From: Acidobacteriaceae bacterium
GTDB lineage: Bacteria > Acidobacteriota > Terriglobia > Terriglobales > Acidobacteriaceae
Length of the DNA stretch: 64,000 nt
Direction: 5' to 3'
NCBI GenBank assembly: GCA_003138515.1
Contig: PLGG01000021.1
Coordinates: forward strand, 49,601 to 113,600
Position 1 is the stretch's first letter; every line of letters begins with the position of its first letter. The notes below the pieces were generated by a model. It did not search any database and had not been told where the DNA came from. It was given only the letters and a program-made list of their open reading frames with translations. Shown piece by piece: positions 24,845 to 34,175 of this stretch. The translations under genes were made by a program, and so were the position numbers.

Positions 24845-25867
24845 ATGACGATTGGCGAATTGGTGGAACAACTCGGCGGGAAGTTGGCGCAGGGGCGACC
24901 GGAGTCGGAGATCACCGGCGTGAACGGATCCGAGCGCGTGACGGCGACGGAGCTGCTGTTTGCCGAGGATGCCGCTGCGGCGGCTGCGGCGCTGAAGAGT
25001 CCCGCGGCGGCGGTGGTTTTGAAGGCGGGACTGGCGGCGTCGTATGCGTCGAATCCATCGATTGCGGTGGTTGAAGCCGACGAGCCGAAGCTGTGGTTTG
25101 CGCGGGCGGCGAAGCTGCTCGCGAAGTCACCGCCTGGCGGGGGAGTTCATCCGAGTGCGGTCGTTGGCGCCGAAGTCAAGCTCGGCGCAGAAGTAACGAT
25201 TGGCGCTTGCGCGGTCATCGGCGATCATGCGCAGATCGGCGCCGGAACGCGCATCGAGGCCGGAGCAGTGATCGGCGAGGGTGTGCGCATCGGCGAGCAT
25301 TGCTGCATTTATCCGCGGGTGGTGATTTATCCAGGGACGAATATCGGCAATCGCGTCATGGTTCACGCTGGCGTGGTGCTGGGCGCGGACGGCTTTGGCT
25401 ATGTGCGCGACGCGAAAAGCGGCGCCTACACGCAATTCCCGCAGCAGGGCACACTCGTCATCGAAGACGATGTGGAGATCGGCGCCAATTGCACGATTGA
25501 TCGCGGCGCGCTGGGTGAGACGCGCGTGCGGCATGGGGCCAAGTTCGACAACCTCGTCCACGTTGGCCACAACTGCGACATCGGCGAGGATGCGATTCTG
25601 GTTGCGCTCACAGGCATCTCCGGCTCGAGCACGATTGGCAAGGGCGCGGTGCTTGCGGGGCAGGTTGGCATCGGCGACCATGTGCATGTGGGACCGGGCG
25701 TGATTCTTGGCGGGCAAGCGGGCGTCTTCAGCGGCAAGACGGTGACCAACGAAGGTTTGAAGCCGGGAACCGTGCATTGGGGCACTCCGGCGCGGCCACT
25801 GCAGCAGGTATTGCGGGAACAGGCGACGCTGGCGCGGCTGGCGAAGAGGCAAAAAAACAGCCACTAG
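24845..25867 (+). CDS. lpxD: UDP-3-O-(3-hydroxyacyl)glucosamine N-acyltransferase LpxD
   Basis: LpxD adds the N-linked hydroxyacyl chain to UDP-3-O-acylglucosamine, the third step of lipid A synthesis. The N-terminal domain (MTIGELVEQLGG) is followed by a long left-handed beta-helix of hexapeptide repeats ([LIV]GxxxxI type) from about residue 105 to 300, with the catalytic His in NLVHVGHN. I start at the ATG at 24845 with a GGGAGAG site; a GTG at 24827 would add six residues. The length (340) fits the family. lpxA and lpxC are not in the window. Confidence 0.94.
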   Translation: MTIGELVEQLGGKLAQGRPESEITGVNGSERVTATELLFAEDAAAAAAALKSPAAAVVLKAGLAASYASNPSIAVVEADEPKLWFARAAKLLAKSPPGGGVHPSAVVGAEVKLGAEVTIGACAVIGDHAQIGAGTRIEAGAVIGEGVRIGEHCCIYPRVVIYPGTNIGNRVMVHAGVVLGADGFGYVRDAKSGAYTQFPQQGTLVIEDDVEIGANCTIDRGALGETRVRHGAKFDNLVHVGHNCDIGEDAILVALTGISGSSTIGKGAVLAGQVGIGDHVHVGPGVILGGQAGVFSGKTVTNEGLKPGTVHWGTPARPLQQVLREQATLARLAKRQKNSH

Positions 25868-25966
25868 CTTCTAGCTCTGCTGCGGTTGAACTGTCCACAT
25901 CGATTCTCGCAAGAAAAAGCCAGGGGCTGGAAGCTAGAAGCGAGCGGCTCGGATTGGGCTGGTGAA

Positions 25967-26560
25967 ATGGCCATCATCGTAGTTGGCGGCGGCGGGCGCG
26001 GCGCGGGCAAAACGGCGCTGGTGTGCGGCCTGATGCGCGCGCTGCCGGAGATTTCCTGGACGGCAATCAAGGTCACGACTCATGAACACGGAAAGGCGAC
26101 TCCGATCTGGGAGGAGACCGCGCCGGGGCAGGACAGCGATACGGCACGCTATCTCGCGGCAGGCGCGCGGCGCGCGTTGTTGGTGACCGCGGGTGAGGAT
26201 GCGCTGGGGCCGGGCGACGATACGCTCGGACCGATTGTGCAACAGGCTCTGCGGGAGTGTTTGCCGCCAGCCGGTGCGATCGGCGCCGGCAAGATCAATG
26301 CGGGAGTGATCTTCGAATCGAACAGCGTGCTCCGACATGTGCGCCCCGATCTTTGCCTCGCCGCGGCTACCAGTCCGTGGGTGCACGAGAAGGCTTCCTA
26401 CAAACTTTTGTCACAGCACATGGATGCGATGGTCGAGCTGGCAGGGCACGATCACATCATCGAGGCCGAGAAGACTACGTTTCGCCTGGCGTCGTTGGAG
26501 CGCGTGTCGCCGACCATGCAGGAATGGTTGCGGGAACGCTTGGGTGACCGTCTCCCTTGA
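25967..26560 (+). CDS. P-loop NTPase, MobB-like
   Basis: A 197-residue protein from the ATG at 25967, where a strong nucleotide-binding loop begins at once: MAIIVVGGGGRGAGKTALVCG, that is GGGGRGAGKT at residues 7-16. The following ISWTAIKVTTHEHG resembles the IKxxxH region of MobB (molybdopterin-guanine dinucleotide cofactor partner), but I cannot be sure of that. The end shows DHIIEAEKTTFRLASLERVSP. The open frame starts 81 bp further upstream, in repeat-like sequence. It sits between lpxD and dprA on the same strand; the cellular role is unknown. Confidence 0.65.
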   Translation: MAIIVVGGGGRGAGKTALVCGLMRALPEISWTAIKVTTHEHGKATPIWEETAPGQDSDTARYLAAGARRALLVTAGEDALGPGDDTLGPIVQQALRECLPPAGAIGAGKINAGVIFESNSVLRHVRPDLCLAAATSPWVHEKASYKLLSQHMDAMVELAGHDHIIEAEKTTFRLASLERVSPTMQEWLRERLGDRLP

Positions 26561-26875
26561 CTTCCGGATCGCTTACTTGTAACGTGGGCGAACATTCCCT
26601 TGAACTGCGGTTGTGTTCCTTAAGGCAACAGCCGGAGTGTGCGAATTTTGGACAGTGTGTCAGTTTCAGACAACAGTGCGTCAGTTTCAGACAGTAGAGC
26701 GGGTTCCGACAGCGGCGTGGGTTCAGGCAACGGCGTGAATTCAAACTATAGCGCGGCGGCGGTCGCGGTGGGGGCAGGCAGCGCAGCACGAGTCGCGGTG
26801 CGACCGGGCGGCGCCGATGCGGCGGCTCGGGCGCCGAGAGAGTCGGCGCTCGGGGCACAACTCGACGAAGATCGG
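26561..26875. other. Region before dprA, with a repeat block
   Basis: The dprA frame is open through this stretch from 26639, but the sequence is dominated by an 18-bp degenerate repeat (26655-26775) and low-complexity Ala/Gly coding, so I do not call it coding with confidence. No terminator or clear promoter was seen. Confidence 0.4.
26655..26775. repeat. 18-bp (2 x 9) degenerate repeat
   Basis: Units such as GTGCGTCAGTTTCAGACA, GTAGAGCGGGTTCCGACA, GCGGCGTGGGTTCAGGCA and ACGGCGTGAATTCAAACT follow each other with an 18-bp period; each has a TT(C)AG/TTCCG core. In the dprA frame they code for repeated SVSD/SGxG peptides, on the other strand for NxRRC/LKLTHC peptides. Both readings look like repeat by-products. 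Confidence 0.55.
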
Positions 26876-27997
26876 ATGGCGTGGCTGGCGTTGACTTTGG
26901 CGCCGGGACTAGGGCCGAAACGGATTCTGGACGCCGTGAAGGGACTGAAGTCGGCGAGCCAGATTCTCACGATGCCACTGACGGCTCTTGAGGGGCTCAG
27001 ATTTCCTGCTGAGGCGGCGCAGTTCCTCTTTGACGGCAAGGGGCGGCGCGCGGCTGAAGAGGAGTGGGCGCGGGTGGCGGCGCAGGGCGCGACGATTATC
27101 AGCTACGCCTGCCCGGAGTATCCCGAGCGCCTGCGCGAGATCTACGATCCGCCGCCTGTGCTGTGGGTGCGCGGTAACGGGAAGCTGTTGAGCCGGCCGG
27201 CGATTGCGGTGGTGGGAACGCGGCATCCCACTCCCTACGGGACGGGCATCGCCGAGTTGCTTTCGCGGGACCTGGCGGCGCGGCGATTGCTAATTGTGAG
27301 TGGCATGGCGCGAGGCATCGATTCCTGCGCTCACAAGGGTGCTTTGGCTGCGCGCATGCCCACAGTAGCTGTGTGGGGCACCGGAATCGACGTGGTCTAT
27401 CCCAAGGAGAACAAGAAGCTGGCAGAGGAGATTCTGGCAACGGGCGGGGCCATTGTGAGCGAGGTGCCGATGGGGACCTTTCCCGCGCCGCAAAACTTTC
27501 CCCGGCGGAATCGCATTTTGAGCGGGTTGAGCGTGGCGGTTCTGGTGGTTGAGGCGGGCGAAAACTCGGGGACGCGCGTCACGGCAAGGTGCGCCGCGGA
27601 GCAGAACCGGGACCTGTTTGCCGTACCCGGCAATGTGACTAATAAAGGCTCCTGGACCCCTAACACATTGATAAAACAGGGAGCCAAGCTGGTGGCGACC
27701 TGGGAGGACATCTGGGAGGATCTGCCCTCGCAGGTGCGCCTGGAGCTGGAGGCCGAGGCCCCGGCTGCATCCAAACCGGAGGCTGGCGCATCTGTACTGC
27801 CTGATCCAGTGCTGCGGCCCCAGGAGGCGATGGTGCTGGAAGTCCTGCGCACTGACGAGAGCCTGCAGATCGACGAGATTCTCGACCTCCTTGAGACTCA
27901 ACTCACTTCTTCCGAAGTATTTACAGCGCTTTTTGAGCTGGAAATGGCAGGCCGGATTCGGCAATTGCCCGGGAAGAACTACGTGCGGACGATGTAA
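26876..27997 (+). CDS. dprA: DNA-processing protein DprA
   Basis: DprA brings incoming single-stranded DNA to RecA during transformation. The Rossmann core shows VVGTRHPTPYG, LLIVSGMARGIDSCAHKGAL, TVAVWGTGIDVVYPKEN and FPRRNRILSGLS, with the Gly-Ser-Arg-type region GENSGTRVTA. A SAM-like N-terminal domain (LAPGLGPKRILDAV) precedes it and a C-terminal winged helix follows (DESLQIDEILDLLETQLTSSEV). I choose the ATG at 26876, which gives 373 residues, the usual family length; a GTG at 26639 would add 79 repeat-encoded residues. It suggests natural competence, although no comE or pilus gene lies here. Confidence 0.92.
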   Translation: MAWLALTLAPGLGPKRILDAVKGLKSASQILTMPLTALEGLRFPAEAAQFLFDGKGRRAAEEEWARVAAQGATIISYACPEYPERLREIYDPPPVLWVRGNGKLLSRPAIAVVGTRHPTPYGTGIAELLSRDLAARRLLIVSGMARGIDSCAHKGALAARMPTVAVWGTGIDVVYPKENKKLAEEILATGGAIVSEVPMGTFPAPQNFPRRNRILSGLSVAVLVVEAGENSGTRVTARCAAEQNRDLFAVPGNVTNKGSWTPNTLIKQGAKLVATWEDIWEDLPSQVRLELEAEAPAASKPEAGASVLPDPVLRPQEAMVLEVLRTDESLQIDEILDLLETQLTSSEVFTALFELEMAGRIRQLPGKNYVRTM

Positions 27998-28434
27998 AGG
28001 CAGGAATTAAAGACCATGGGTTAGGAAGTAGGGATTTGGGAGCAGGGAGTAGAAGAGCTTCAGCGGCGCTGAAACATCGTTCTGATCGCCGACTCCCGAA
28101 TTGTGGCAGTTACTTTCCGGATGCGCCTCCATCGATGGATGCAAAAGGACGGATTCGAGGCGGTTTGCGGGCCCCAGAGGCGAGTTCCTGCTCCCGGAAT
28201 TGGGCTGCGAACGACAGAAAAAGTCGTCATGCCGGTAGAAATGAGGGGGTATTCCGTGCTACGGTGCAAGCCTTGCGGCCATTTTTTGCTGGTGTGAGCC
28301 AGGAGACACGTGGGCCGCGAGGCGGCTGGTGCGATCAAGGCGCGGGAACACGCCGCTGGAACGGAATGCCAGGCTGAGAGTCAAACATGGGAACGGACAA
28401 GCTAGTAGATATAGAGAGGGAACCGGGTCAAGGG
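27998..28434. other. Intergenic region before topA
   Basis: A 437-bp gap. It starts with a heptamer-like run (28015-28056, units such as GTAGGGA and GGAGCAG). The rest is ordinary sequence; a frame of 113 codons at 28036-28377 lacks coding character and no ribosome site precedes it. An in-frame ATG for topA exists at 28387, but I prefer 28435. Confidence 0.45.
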
Positions 28435-31113
28435 ATGGCAACAACAAAATCATTGGTGATCGTTGAGTCGCCGGCTAAAGCGAAGACGATCGAAAAATAT
28501 CTGGGCAAGGGATTCGATGTGCGTGCCTCAGTGGGCCACATCATGGACCTGCCCAAGAACGAACTCGGCGTGGAGCTGAAGGAGCGCACCTTCGAGCCGG
28601 AGTTGATTGTGTCTCCGGGCAAGGAAAAGGTCGTTGAGCAGTTAAAGAAGGCGGCCGCCAAGGCCGACGAGATTTATCTTGCGCCCGACCCGGACCGCGA
28701 GGGTGAGGCGATTGCGTACCACCTCGCCATTCAGCTTGGGACTAACGCCAAAGAGAGAAAGAAGATTCACCGCGTCACCTTCAACGAGATTACGAAGAAG
28801 GCCGTGCAGGAAGCATTCAAGCATGCGCGCGACATTGACCAGAATCTGGTGGCGGCGCAGCAGACGCGGCGCGTGCTCGATCGCCTGGTGGGCTACCAGA
28901 TTTCGCCGCTGCTTTGGGACAAAGTGCGGCGCGGACTTTCGGCGGGGCGCGTGCAGACTGTTGCGCTACGGCTCATCGTAGAGCGCGAGCGCGAGATTCG
29001 CGCGTTTCAGCCAGTGGAGTATTGGACGCTGGAAGCGTTGCTCCACCCTGAGAAGCAGAGCGATCAAAAGTTCAAAGCGAAGTTCATCGGCATTGGCGGC
29101 GAGCCAGCGCGCGTGGCAAACGGCACGGACAAGGACGGCAAGGAGCAGTTCATCGCGAGCGCGCTGCCCGACAAGAACTCGATGGACGCAGTGCTGGCCG
29201 CGCTCGAAAAGGCGGACTGGTCGATCACCAGTGTGCAGGCGCGCGAACAGCAGCGCAGGCCGCTGGCGCCGTTCATCACCAGCCAACTGCAACGTGACGC
29301 TGCCAACAAGCTGGGTTTCAACGTGCGCCGCACCATGGGCGTAGCGCAGCGGCTTTATGAGGGCGTCGATATCGGCGACGAGGGCACGACGGGCCTTATC
29401 ACTTACATGCGTACCGATTCGCCGCGCGTAGCGCCTGAGGCGGTGACCGGCGCGCGCGAGTGGGTTGCGAAGGAGCTTGGCCAGGAATATCTGCCCGAGA
29501 CTCCCAATTCGTATAAGGGTAAGAAAGACGCGCAGGATGCGCACGAGGCCATCCGTCCGACGGATGCGTCGCGCACGCCAGAATCGATTGCGCGCTACCT
29601 CAGCGACGAGCAATTGAAGCTCTACACGCTCATCTGGCGGCGCTTTGTGGCGTCGCAAATGGTTCCCGCGGTTTACGACGTGACAACCGCGAACATCGCG
29701 GCAATCTCAACCAAAACCAGAAAAACATACGACTTCCGCGTGAGCGGCTCGGTGATGCGCTTCGACGGATTCCTGAAAGTCTACGAAGTTTCGGAAGACA
29801 AGAAGGACGACGACGACGAGAGCGCGAACCGGTTGCCGAACCTGGACGGCGTGAAGGCGCTGGGGCTCGACGAGCTTCTGCCCGAGGATCATTTCACGCA
29901 GCCGCCGCCACGCTACAACGAATCCTCGTTGGTAAAGGAACTGGAAGAGCGCGGCATCGGCCGGCCTTCGACCTACGCGTCGATCATCAATACCATTCAG
30001 GACCGCGAGTACGTGGTGAAGCACGGCGGCTCGCGCGGGCGCTTTTATCCCACCGAAATTGGCGTGGTGGTTTGCGATCTCCTTGTCGAGAACTTCCCGT
30101 ATATTTTCGACACCGCGTACACGGCCAAGCTGGAAACGGAACTCGACGACATTGAGGAAGGCACGGAGAAGTGGACCGATCTGCTCAACGGTTTCTACGA
30201 CCACTTTGAAGGCGAATTGAAAGACGCCGGCAAGAAGATGCGGAACATCAAGCGCATGGAGGAAGTGACCGGCGAAAAGTGCGATGTTTGCGGCTCGCCC
30301 CTGGTGCTCAAGTGGGGCAAGTTCGGCACCTTCTACGCTTGCTCGGCTTACAACAAGAAAGATCCGGCGAGCTGCACATTCACCAAGGAGAACATCGCCT
30401 CCAAGCCCGACCTGAACACGCCGGAGGCGCAGGAGGCCGGCGACACCGAGGAGTACTGCGAGAACTGCGGCAAGGTGATGGTGATGCGGCGCGGCCTCTT
30501 CGGGCCGTTCATGGCCTGCCCGGACTACAACGCGGATCCTCCGTGCAAGACGTTCCGCAAGCTGAGCTCGAAGCAGCAGCAAAAGCCGCCCGAGCCCACC
30601 GGCGAGCCTTGCCCAGTGTGCGGCAAGCCGCTGGTGCTGCGGCAGGGCGCTTACGGCGAGTTTGTCTCATGCTCCGGTTATCCGAAGTGCAAATATGTGA
30701 AGCAGAACCTGATCGAAGGGATGAAATGTCCCAAATGCGGCGAGGGCGACCTGGCAGAACGCCGCGCGCGCAGAGGTAACGTCTTCTGGGGCTGCACCAA
30801 CTACCCCAAGTGCGACTTCACTTCGAATCTGAAGCCGGTGGCGAAGAAGTGCCCCAAGTGCGGCAGTCCGTACCTGCTGGAGAAGACGCTGAAATCGGGC
30901 GTGTTTCTGGTGTGCCCGAATTTGAAGAAGTCAGCCGAGGAAGAGGCTGCAACGAAGAGGCGCGGCAAGAAGGCGCCCATTGTTGAAGATGGAGCCAAGG
31001 TTGTGTGCTCATACTCGAAGTGCATTGGTGACGCTCCGCCGCCGCCCACCGCGGAGACCCACGGCCCGGTCGTCGAAAAGAAGGAAGAGAACGAAGCGTT
31101 GCAGCCGGCGTAA
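28435..31113 (+). CDS. topA: DNA topoisomerase I
   Basis: Relaxes negative supercoils by a transient 5'-phosphotyrosine link. The Toprim domain starts at MATTKSLVIVESPAKAKTIE (Glu near residue 11) and carries PDPDREGEA; the active-site tyrosine lies in GLITYMRTDS. The C-terminal third holds five four-cysteine zinc ribbons, each with a CxxCG...C...C pattern (CDVCG, CENCG, CPVCG, CPKCGEG, CPKCGSP), against three in E. coli, followed by a charged tail. I start at the ATG at 28435; an ATG 48 bp upstream would add 16 residues. Total length is 892. It is the last gene of the dprA-topA run and is followed by a terminator at 31136. Confidence 0.95.
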   Translation: MATTKSLVIVESPAKAKTIEKYLGKGFDVRASVGHIMDLPKNELGVELKERTFEPELIVSPGKEKVVEQLKKAAAKADEIYLAPDPDREGEAIAYHLAIQLGTNAKERKKIHRVTFNEITKKAVQEAFKHARDIDQNLVAAQQTRRVLDRLVGYQISPLLWDKVRRGLSAGRVQTVALRLIVEREREIRAFQPVEYWTLEALLHPEKQSDQKFKAKFIGIGGEPARVANGTDKDGKEQFIASALPDKNSMDAVLAALEKADWSITSVQAREQQRRPLAPFITSQLQRDAANKLGFNVRRTMGVAQRLYEGVDIGDEGTTGLITYMRTDSPRVAPEAVTGAREWVAKELGQEYLPETPNSYKGKKDAQDAHEAIRPTDASRTPESIARYLSDEQLKLYTLIWRRFVASQMVPAVYDVTTANIAAISTKTRKTYDFRVSGSVMRFDGFLKVYEVSEDKKDDDDESANRLPNLDGVKALGLDELLPEDHFTQPPPRYNESSLVKELEERGIGRPSTYASIINTIQDREYVVKHGGSRGRFYPTEIGVVVCDLLVENFPYIFDTAYTAKLETELDDIEEGTEKWTDLLNGFYDHFEGELKDAGKKMRNIKRMEEVTGEKCDVCGSPLVLKWGKFGTFYACSAYNKKDPASCTFTKENIASKPDLNTPEAQEAGDTEEYCENCGKVMVMRRGLFGPFMACPDYNADPPCKTFRKLSSKQQQKPPEPTGEPCPVCGKPLVLRQGAYGEFVSCSGYPKCKYVKQNLIEGMKCPKCGEGDLAERRARRGNVFWGCTNYPKCDFTSNLKPVAKKCPKCGSPYLLEKTLKSGVFLVCPNLKKSAEEEAATKRRGKKAPIVEDGAKVVCSYSKCIGDAPPPPTAETHGPVVEKKEENEALQPA

Positions 31114-31135
31114 ATGGCAGGGAACAGCGATTAGG

Positions 31136-31161
31136 GGCGCGCCATCGTGGCGCGCCTTTTT
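31136..31161 (+). terminator. Intrinsic terminator after topA
   Basis: A perfect 8-bp hairpin GGCGCGCC-ATCGT-GGCGCGCC followed by TTTTT, 22 bp after the topA stop codon. It is the clearest terminator in this part of the window. Confidence 0.85.
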
Positions 31162-31227
31162 CGTCAGGATGAATTACCGCGGCACATCGCCGGTCGAATC
31201 CTGTACCATTGGCAGCGGAGACGCTTA

Positions 31228-31671
31228 ATGGAACGAATGCTGGCCACACCGGCCGATGCTGAGATCATTCTAAGACTTTATGAACTGCGCACCGAGGCGG
31301 TGATGCGCCAGGCGCGCGCCTGGGTCGGCGGCGAGTTCTGGCCTCAAACGGCGGACGAATTCTACGCCGTCTACGAAAACCCGCGCGATCCCCACAATCC
31401 CTGGCTGCGCCAGGTGCTCACCTATTGGGAGATGGCGGCGGCGATGGTCCTGCACGGCGCAGTCTCCGCGGAGCTGTTTGTAGACTGCAACGGCGAGGGG
31501 TTTTTCCTGATGGCGAAGTTCTCGCACATCCTGGAAGCGATCCGGGAGAAGAATCCCACCTTCTTCAACAAGACGACCGAGCTGATCAACCGCTTCTCGG
31601 CGGCGGCGCAGCGTTATGAAGCGACCCTGAAGCGCGTGGAGGCGACGCGCAGCACCCGCGCGGCGAAGTGA
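31228..31671 (+). CDS. Conserved cytoplasmic protein of unknown function
   Basis: A 147-residue protein without signal peptide or membrane helix, starting at the ATG at 31228 (GGAG site upstream; the frame extends to 31147). It is mostly helical: DAEIILRLYELRTEAVMRQARAWV, then WPQTADEFYAVYENPRDP, WLRQVLTYWEMAAAMVLHGAVS and FLMAKFSHILEAIREKNPTF. This pattern is familiar from Acidobacteria but carries no functional name I know. The tail is Arg/Thr/Ala-rich. It is followed by a 207-bp gap with a doubtful minus-strand frame (31614-31799, start MTLPEFARRGEY), which I do not call. Confidence 0.7.
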   Translation: MERMLATPADAEIILRLYELRTEAVMRQARAWVGGEFWPQTADEFYAVYENPRDPHNPWLRQVLTYWEMAAAMVLHGAVSAELFVDCNGEGFFLMAKFSHILEAIREKNPTFFNKTTELINRFSAAAQRYEATLKRVEATRSTRAAK

Positions 31672-31878
31672 GAACTGCCGTAGACGCGGTGGATCGCAGT
31701 GTGAGCATCGGCGGGGCCATCCCAGCAGCCAAGTAACTCATCCGCGTCCGGCGAACCTGGTTGGTACTCGCCACGCCGCGCAAACTCTGGTAATGTCATA
31801 TCGATTCCTCTTGCCCGGCCGGCCTGGACGCCATGCCCGGAGACAGGGGATGGTTCGACTGAAAGCTACCGGATCATC

Positions 31879-32193
31879 ATGGCGCGAGCAATCTGGAACG
31901 GCAGAATCATTGCCGAGAGCGATCGAATCGAGGAACTGGATGGCGATGTCTATTTTCCGGAGTCCAGCCTCAAACGCGAATTCTTTCGGTCCAGCTCCAC
32001 CACTTCTACCCATCCCTTGAAAGGCCAGGCGCGATTCCTGACCGTCGTGATCGACGGGCAAGACAACCAGGACGCAGCCTGGTACTATCCCGATCCCAAG
32101 CCGCATGCGCGCAAAGTGAAAGGCTACGTCGGCTTTTGGCGCGGCGTGGAAGTGGAGAAAGACAGGGAGCAGGGAACATTGAATAAGGAGTAG
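31879..32193 (+). CDS. DUF427 domain protein with a repeat-derived end
   Basis: A 104-residue protein with the DUF427 pattern: an N-terminal strand segment (ARAIWNGRIIAESDRIEELDGDVYFP), the SSxKREFFRSS segment and a closing DAAWYYPDPKPHARKVKGYVGFWRGVEVE region (aromatic pocket residues Trp, Tyr and Phe). Family members have a small beta-barrel; the ligand is unknown. The last ten residues (DREQGTLNKE) are encoded by the heptamer array at 32158-32192, so the array has overrun the 3' end of the gene. Confidence 0.75.
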   Translation: MARAIWNGRIIAESDRIEELDGDVYFPESSLKREFFRSSSTTSTHPLKGQARFLTVVIDGQDNQDAAWYYPDPKPHARKVKGYVGFWRGVEVEKDREQGTLNKE

Positions 32194-32335
32194 GCGCGAA
32201 ACACGAGCGCTGAACCTGAAAAATCCAGCGAAATCACTTGCTCCCGTTCACGGCCGCAGTACGACTCCGCCCTCTGTAGCTCAGAAACCGTTCTGGCCGC
32301 TGGAAATCTACTCCACGCTGGCTAATCCCTGTCGT

Positions 32336-33805
32336 TCAGTACGCCTGCAACTGATCCAAAGGCAACCGCACGCGGAAGCAGGTCGACCCCGGCTCCGACT
32401 TCACGCTCAAATGGCCGCTATGCTTGCGCACGATGCGCATGGCGTTGTCGAGGCCAAGGCCGAGTCCCTTGCCGGGCGCCTTGGTGGTGAAGAACGGCTC
32501 AAAGATGCGCTCCTGCAGCTCGGGGGGAATTCCCGGCCCGGTATCCCAAATCTCCACCAGCAGCATATCGCCCTCAAGCCTGCATGCAACGCGCAAGCGG
32601 CCATTGTTGCCGAGCGCGTCGAGCGCGTTTTCGATCAGCGCCGTCCACACCTGGTTCAGCTCTCCGCTGTATGCGCTGATGCGGGGCAGGTCTGGCTGGT
32701 AGTCGCGCTCGATTTCAATGTGACTCATCCGCGAGCGCAGCATCTGTAGCGTTGCGTCCAGGCCGGCCGGCACATCGACCTCGAGGATCGGGGCGCGGTC
32801 CATGTTGGAGTAGTCCTTGACCGCGCCGATGAGGTCGAAGATGCGCGCAGTCGAATTCACAATAGTCTCCGCCGCACGAGCCGAGCGCAGGTAGCGAGCG
32901 AAGTACTGCAGCGCCACGCAACACTCGCCCGGGCTGAGAAACCCACGCAGTTCGTCAAGGTCCGCCGTGGTCACGCGCTGCTCGGCCAGTTGCGCCGCCA
33001 CTTCCCAGGCGTCACCGCATCCGACGCCGTTAAGCCAGGCCCGAAGCGATTCCTCGCGGCCAATGAACCCGAGGGCATCGGTTTCGGCAGGCGGGTCGAG
33101 CGACTCGCCGGTTCGCGAGAAGATACTCTCCTCCCAAGCCACGGTCCTCTCCATCTGTTCTCCGGTGAGGCGCAGAGTGATCAGCTTAATGCGATTGCTG
33201 CGGTTGGCGCGCAGTGCAGCGAGCAGGGTCGCCGAGGCGCGTTGCGCGGCCGAAGCCGGATTGTTGAGCTCATGCGCCAGATTCCCAGCCAGTTGGCCCA
33301 GAGCCGCGAGCTTCTCAGCCTGTTGTTCAATGCGGGTGACTTCGCGCACGCGATCAAGCAATGTGGAGACCACGCGCTGCGTCATGGAAGGAATCGCGTT
33401 GAGCATCTCAGGAAAGACCGAGCGGTGAACCAACAGCGTCCACACCGGCGAGACTGCGAATCCCTGCCCGCCGTAGCTCTTCATGCGCGAGAAGGGAAGT
33501 ATGCCTGTCATCTGCCCGGCGCGACCGATGAACAGGGCCATCGGGCTGCCGCGCTGGCGGCGCACGTGAATCTCGCCTTTGAGAATGAGGACCATGTGTT
33601 CGGCGGGAGCGCCTTCTTCAAATAAAGTGTCCCCTGGATTGGCGATGTATTCCTGGCCGTGGCGCGCCAGCCACAGACGGTCCTCGAGCGGCAAACCATG
33701 CAAGGGGCCGATGTGGTCGATGGCTTCCGCGATCTCTTCTAGCGGTGTGGGTGTGGCTGGCGGAGTGACAGTGGGGGCAAGCATCGGGGGACCTCCGGTG
33801 TTCAA
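32336..33805 (-). CDS. Histidine kinase with an N-terminal cyclic-nucleotide-binding domain
   Basis: A 489-residue sensor kinase without membrane helices. Residues about 35-150 form a cNMP-binding fold ([27 protein letters not shown], then RAGQMTG). The H-box is LAHELNNP with His178, after a short linker helix; the ATPase domain follows with N-box ENALDAL (near residue 385), DTGPGIP and [17 protein letters not shown] boxes with a cNMP domain make an unorthodox cytoplasmic sensor. No response regulator is adjacent, so the partner must be elsewhere. It is convergent with the DUF427 gene. The likely input, a cyclic nucleotide or redox state, cannot be read. Confidence 0.88.
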   Translation of the reverse strand: MNTGGPPMLAPTVTPPATPTPLEEIAEAIDHIGPLHGLPLEDRLWLARHGQEYIANPGDTLFEEGAPAEHMVLILKGEIHVRRQRGSPMALFIGRAGQMTGILPFSRMKSYGGQGFAVSPVWTLLVHRSVFPEMLNAIPSMTQRVVSTLLDRVREVTRIEQQAEKLAALGQLAGNLAHELNNPASAAQRASATLLAALRANRSNRIKLITLRLTGEQMERTVAWEESIFSRTGESLDPPAETDALGFIGREESLRAWLNGVGCGDAWEVAAQLAEQRVTTADLDELRGFLSPGECCVALQYFARYLRSARAAETIVNSTARIFDLIGAVKDYSNMDRAPILEVDVPAGLDATLQMLRSRMSHIEIERDYQPDLPRISAYSGELNQVWTALIENALDALGNNGRLRVACRLEGDMLLVEIWDTGPGIPPELQERIFEPFFTTKAPGKGLGLGLDNAMRIVRKHSGHLSVKSEPGSTCFRVRLPLDQLQAY

Positions 33806-33843
33806 CGACAGAATAGCCGACGGGCACAGAAGAAAGATGAAAG

Positions 33844-34044
33844 CTAGGGGAGTTCTTTCGCGGCGCCTGCATGCACAGAAGCGACTATAAGCTCGGTCGG
33901 CGCCGGTTCGACCGTTTGCGCAACGTTCCAGGCGTCCGCAACGATGTAGAGCGGCCGCCCCTTGCTTTCCTCAAAGATCTTGGCAACGTACTCTCCCAGA
34001 ATGCCGACAGTGATCAGCAGAGCGGCGTTGCTCATGCAGAGCAC
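33844..34044 (-). pseudogene. Remnant of a GT2 glycosyltransferase
   Basis: A 66-codon frame that keeps only the C-terminal membrane part of a family 2 glycosyltransferase of the DPM1/GtrB kind: NAALLITVGILGEYVAKIFEESKGRPLYIV, where the usual form reads LGxIGEYVGRIYxExKxRPLYIV. The upstream part in other frames is scrambled. The remnant lies between the histidine kinase gene and the sulfatase-like gene and, with the remnant at 35968, points to gene loss in a polysaccharide locus. Confidence 0.7.
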
Positions 34045-34175
34045 GATTCAAGATTGGAGCCATGATTTCCAAGACGAAGCCATCGACCTTGATGGTATCG
34101 CCTGCGGGGCAAATTCGGGTATATTGTGTCGAAGCCGGGAGGCAAAATCGGAATGCCAACTGAAACGAGCCTTGC

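Noticed and set aside
31614..31799. A short minus-strand frame starting MTLPEFARRGEY
   Set aside because: The start looks protein-like, but it overlaps the end of a plausible plus-strand gene, has no ribosome site and stops after 61 codons; too little to call.
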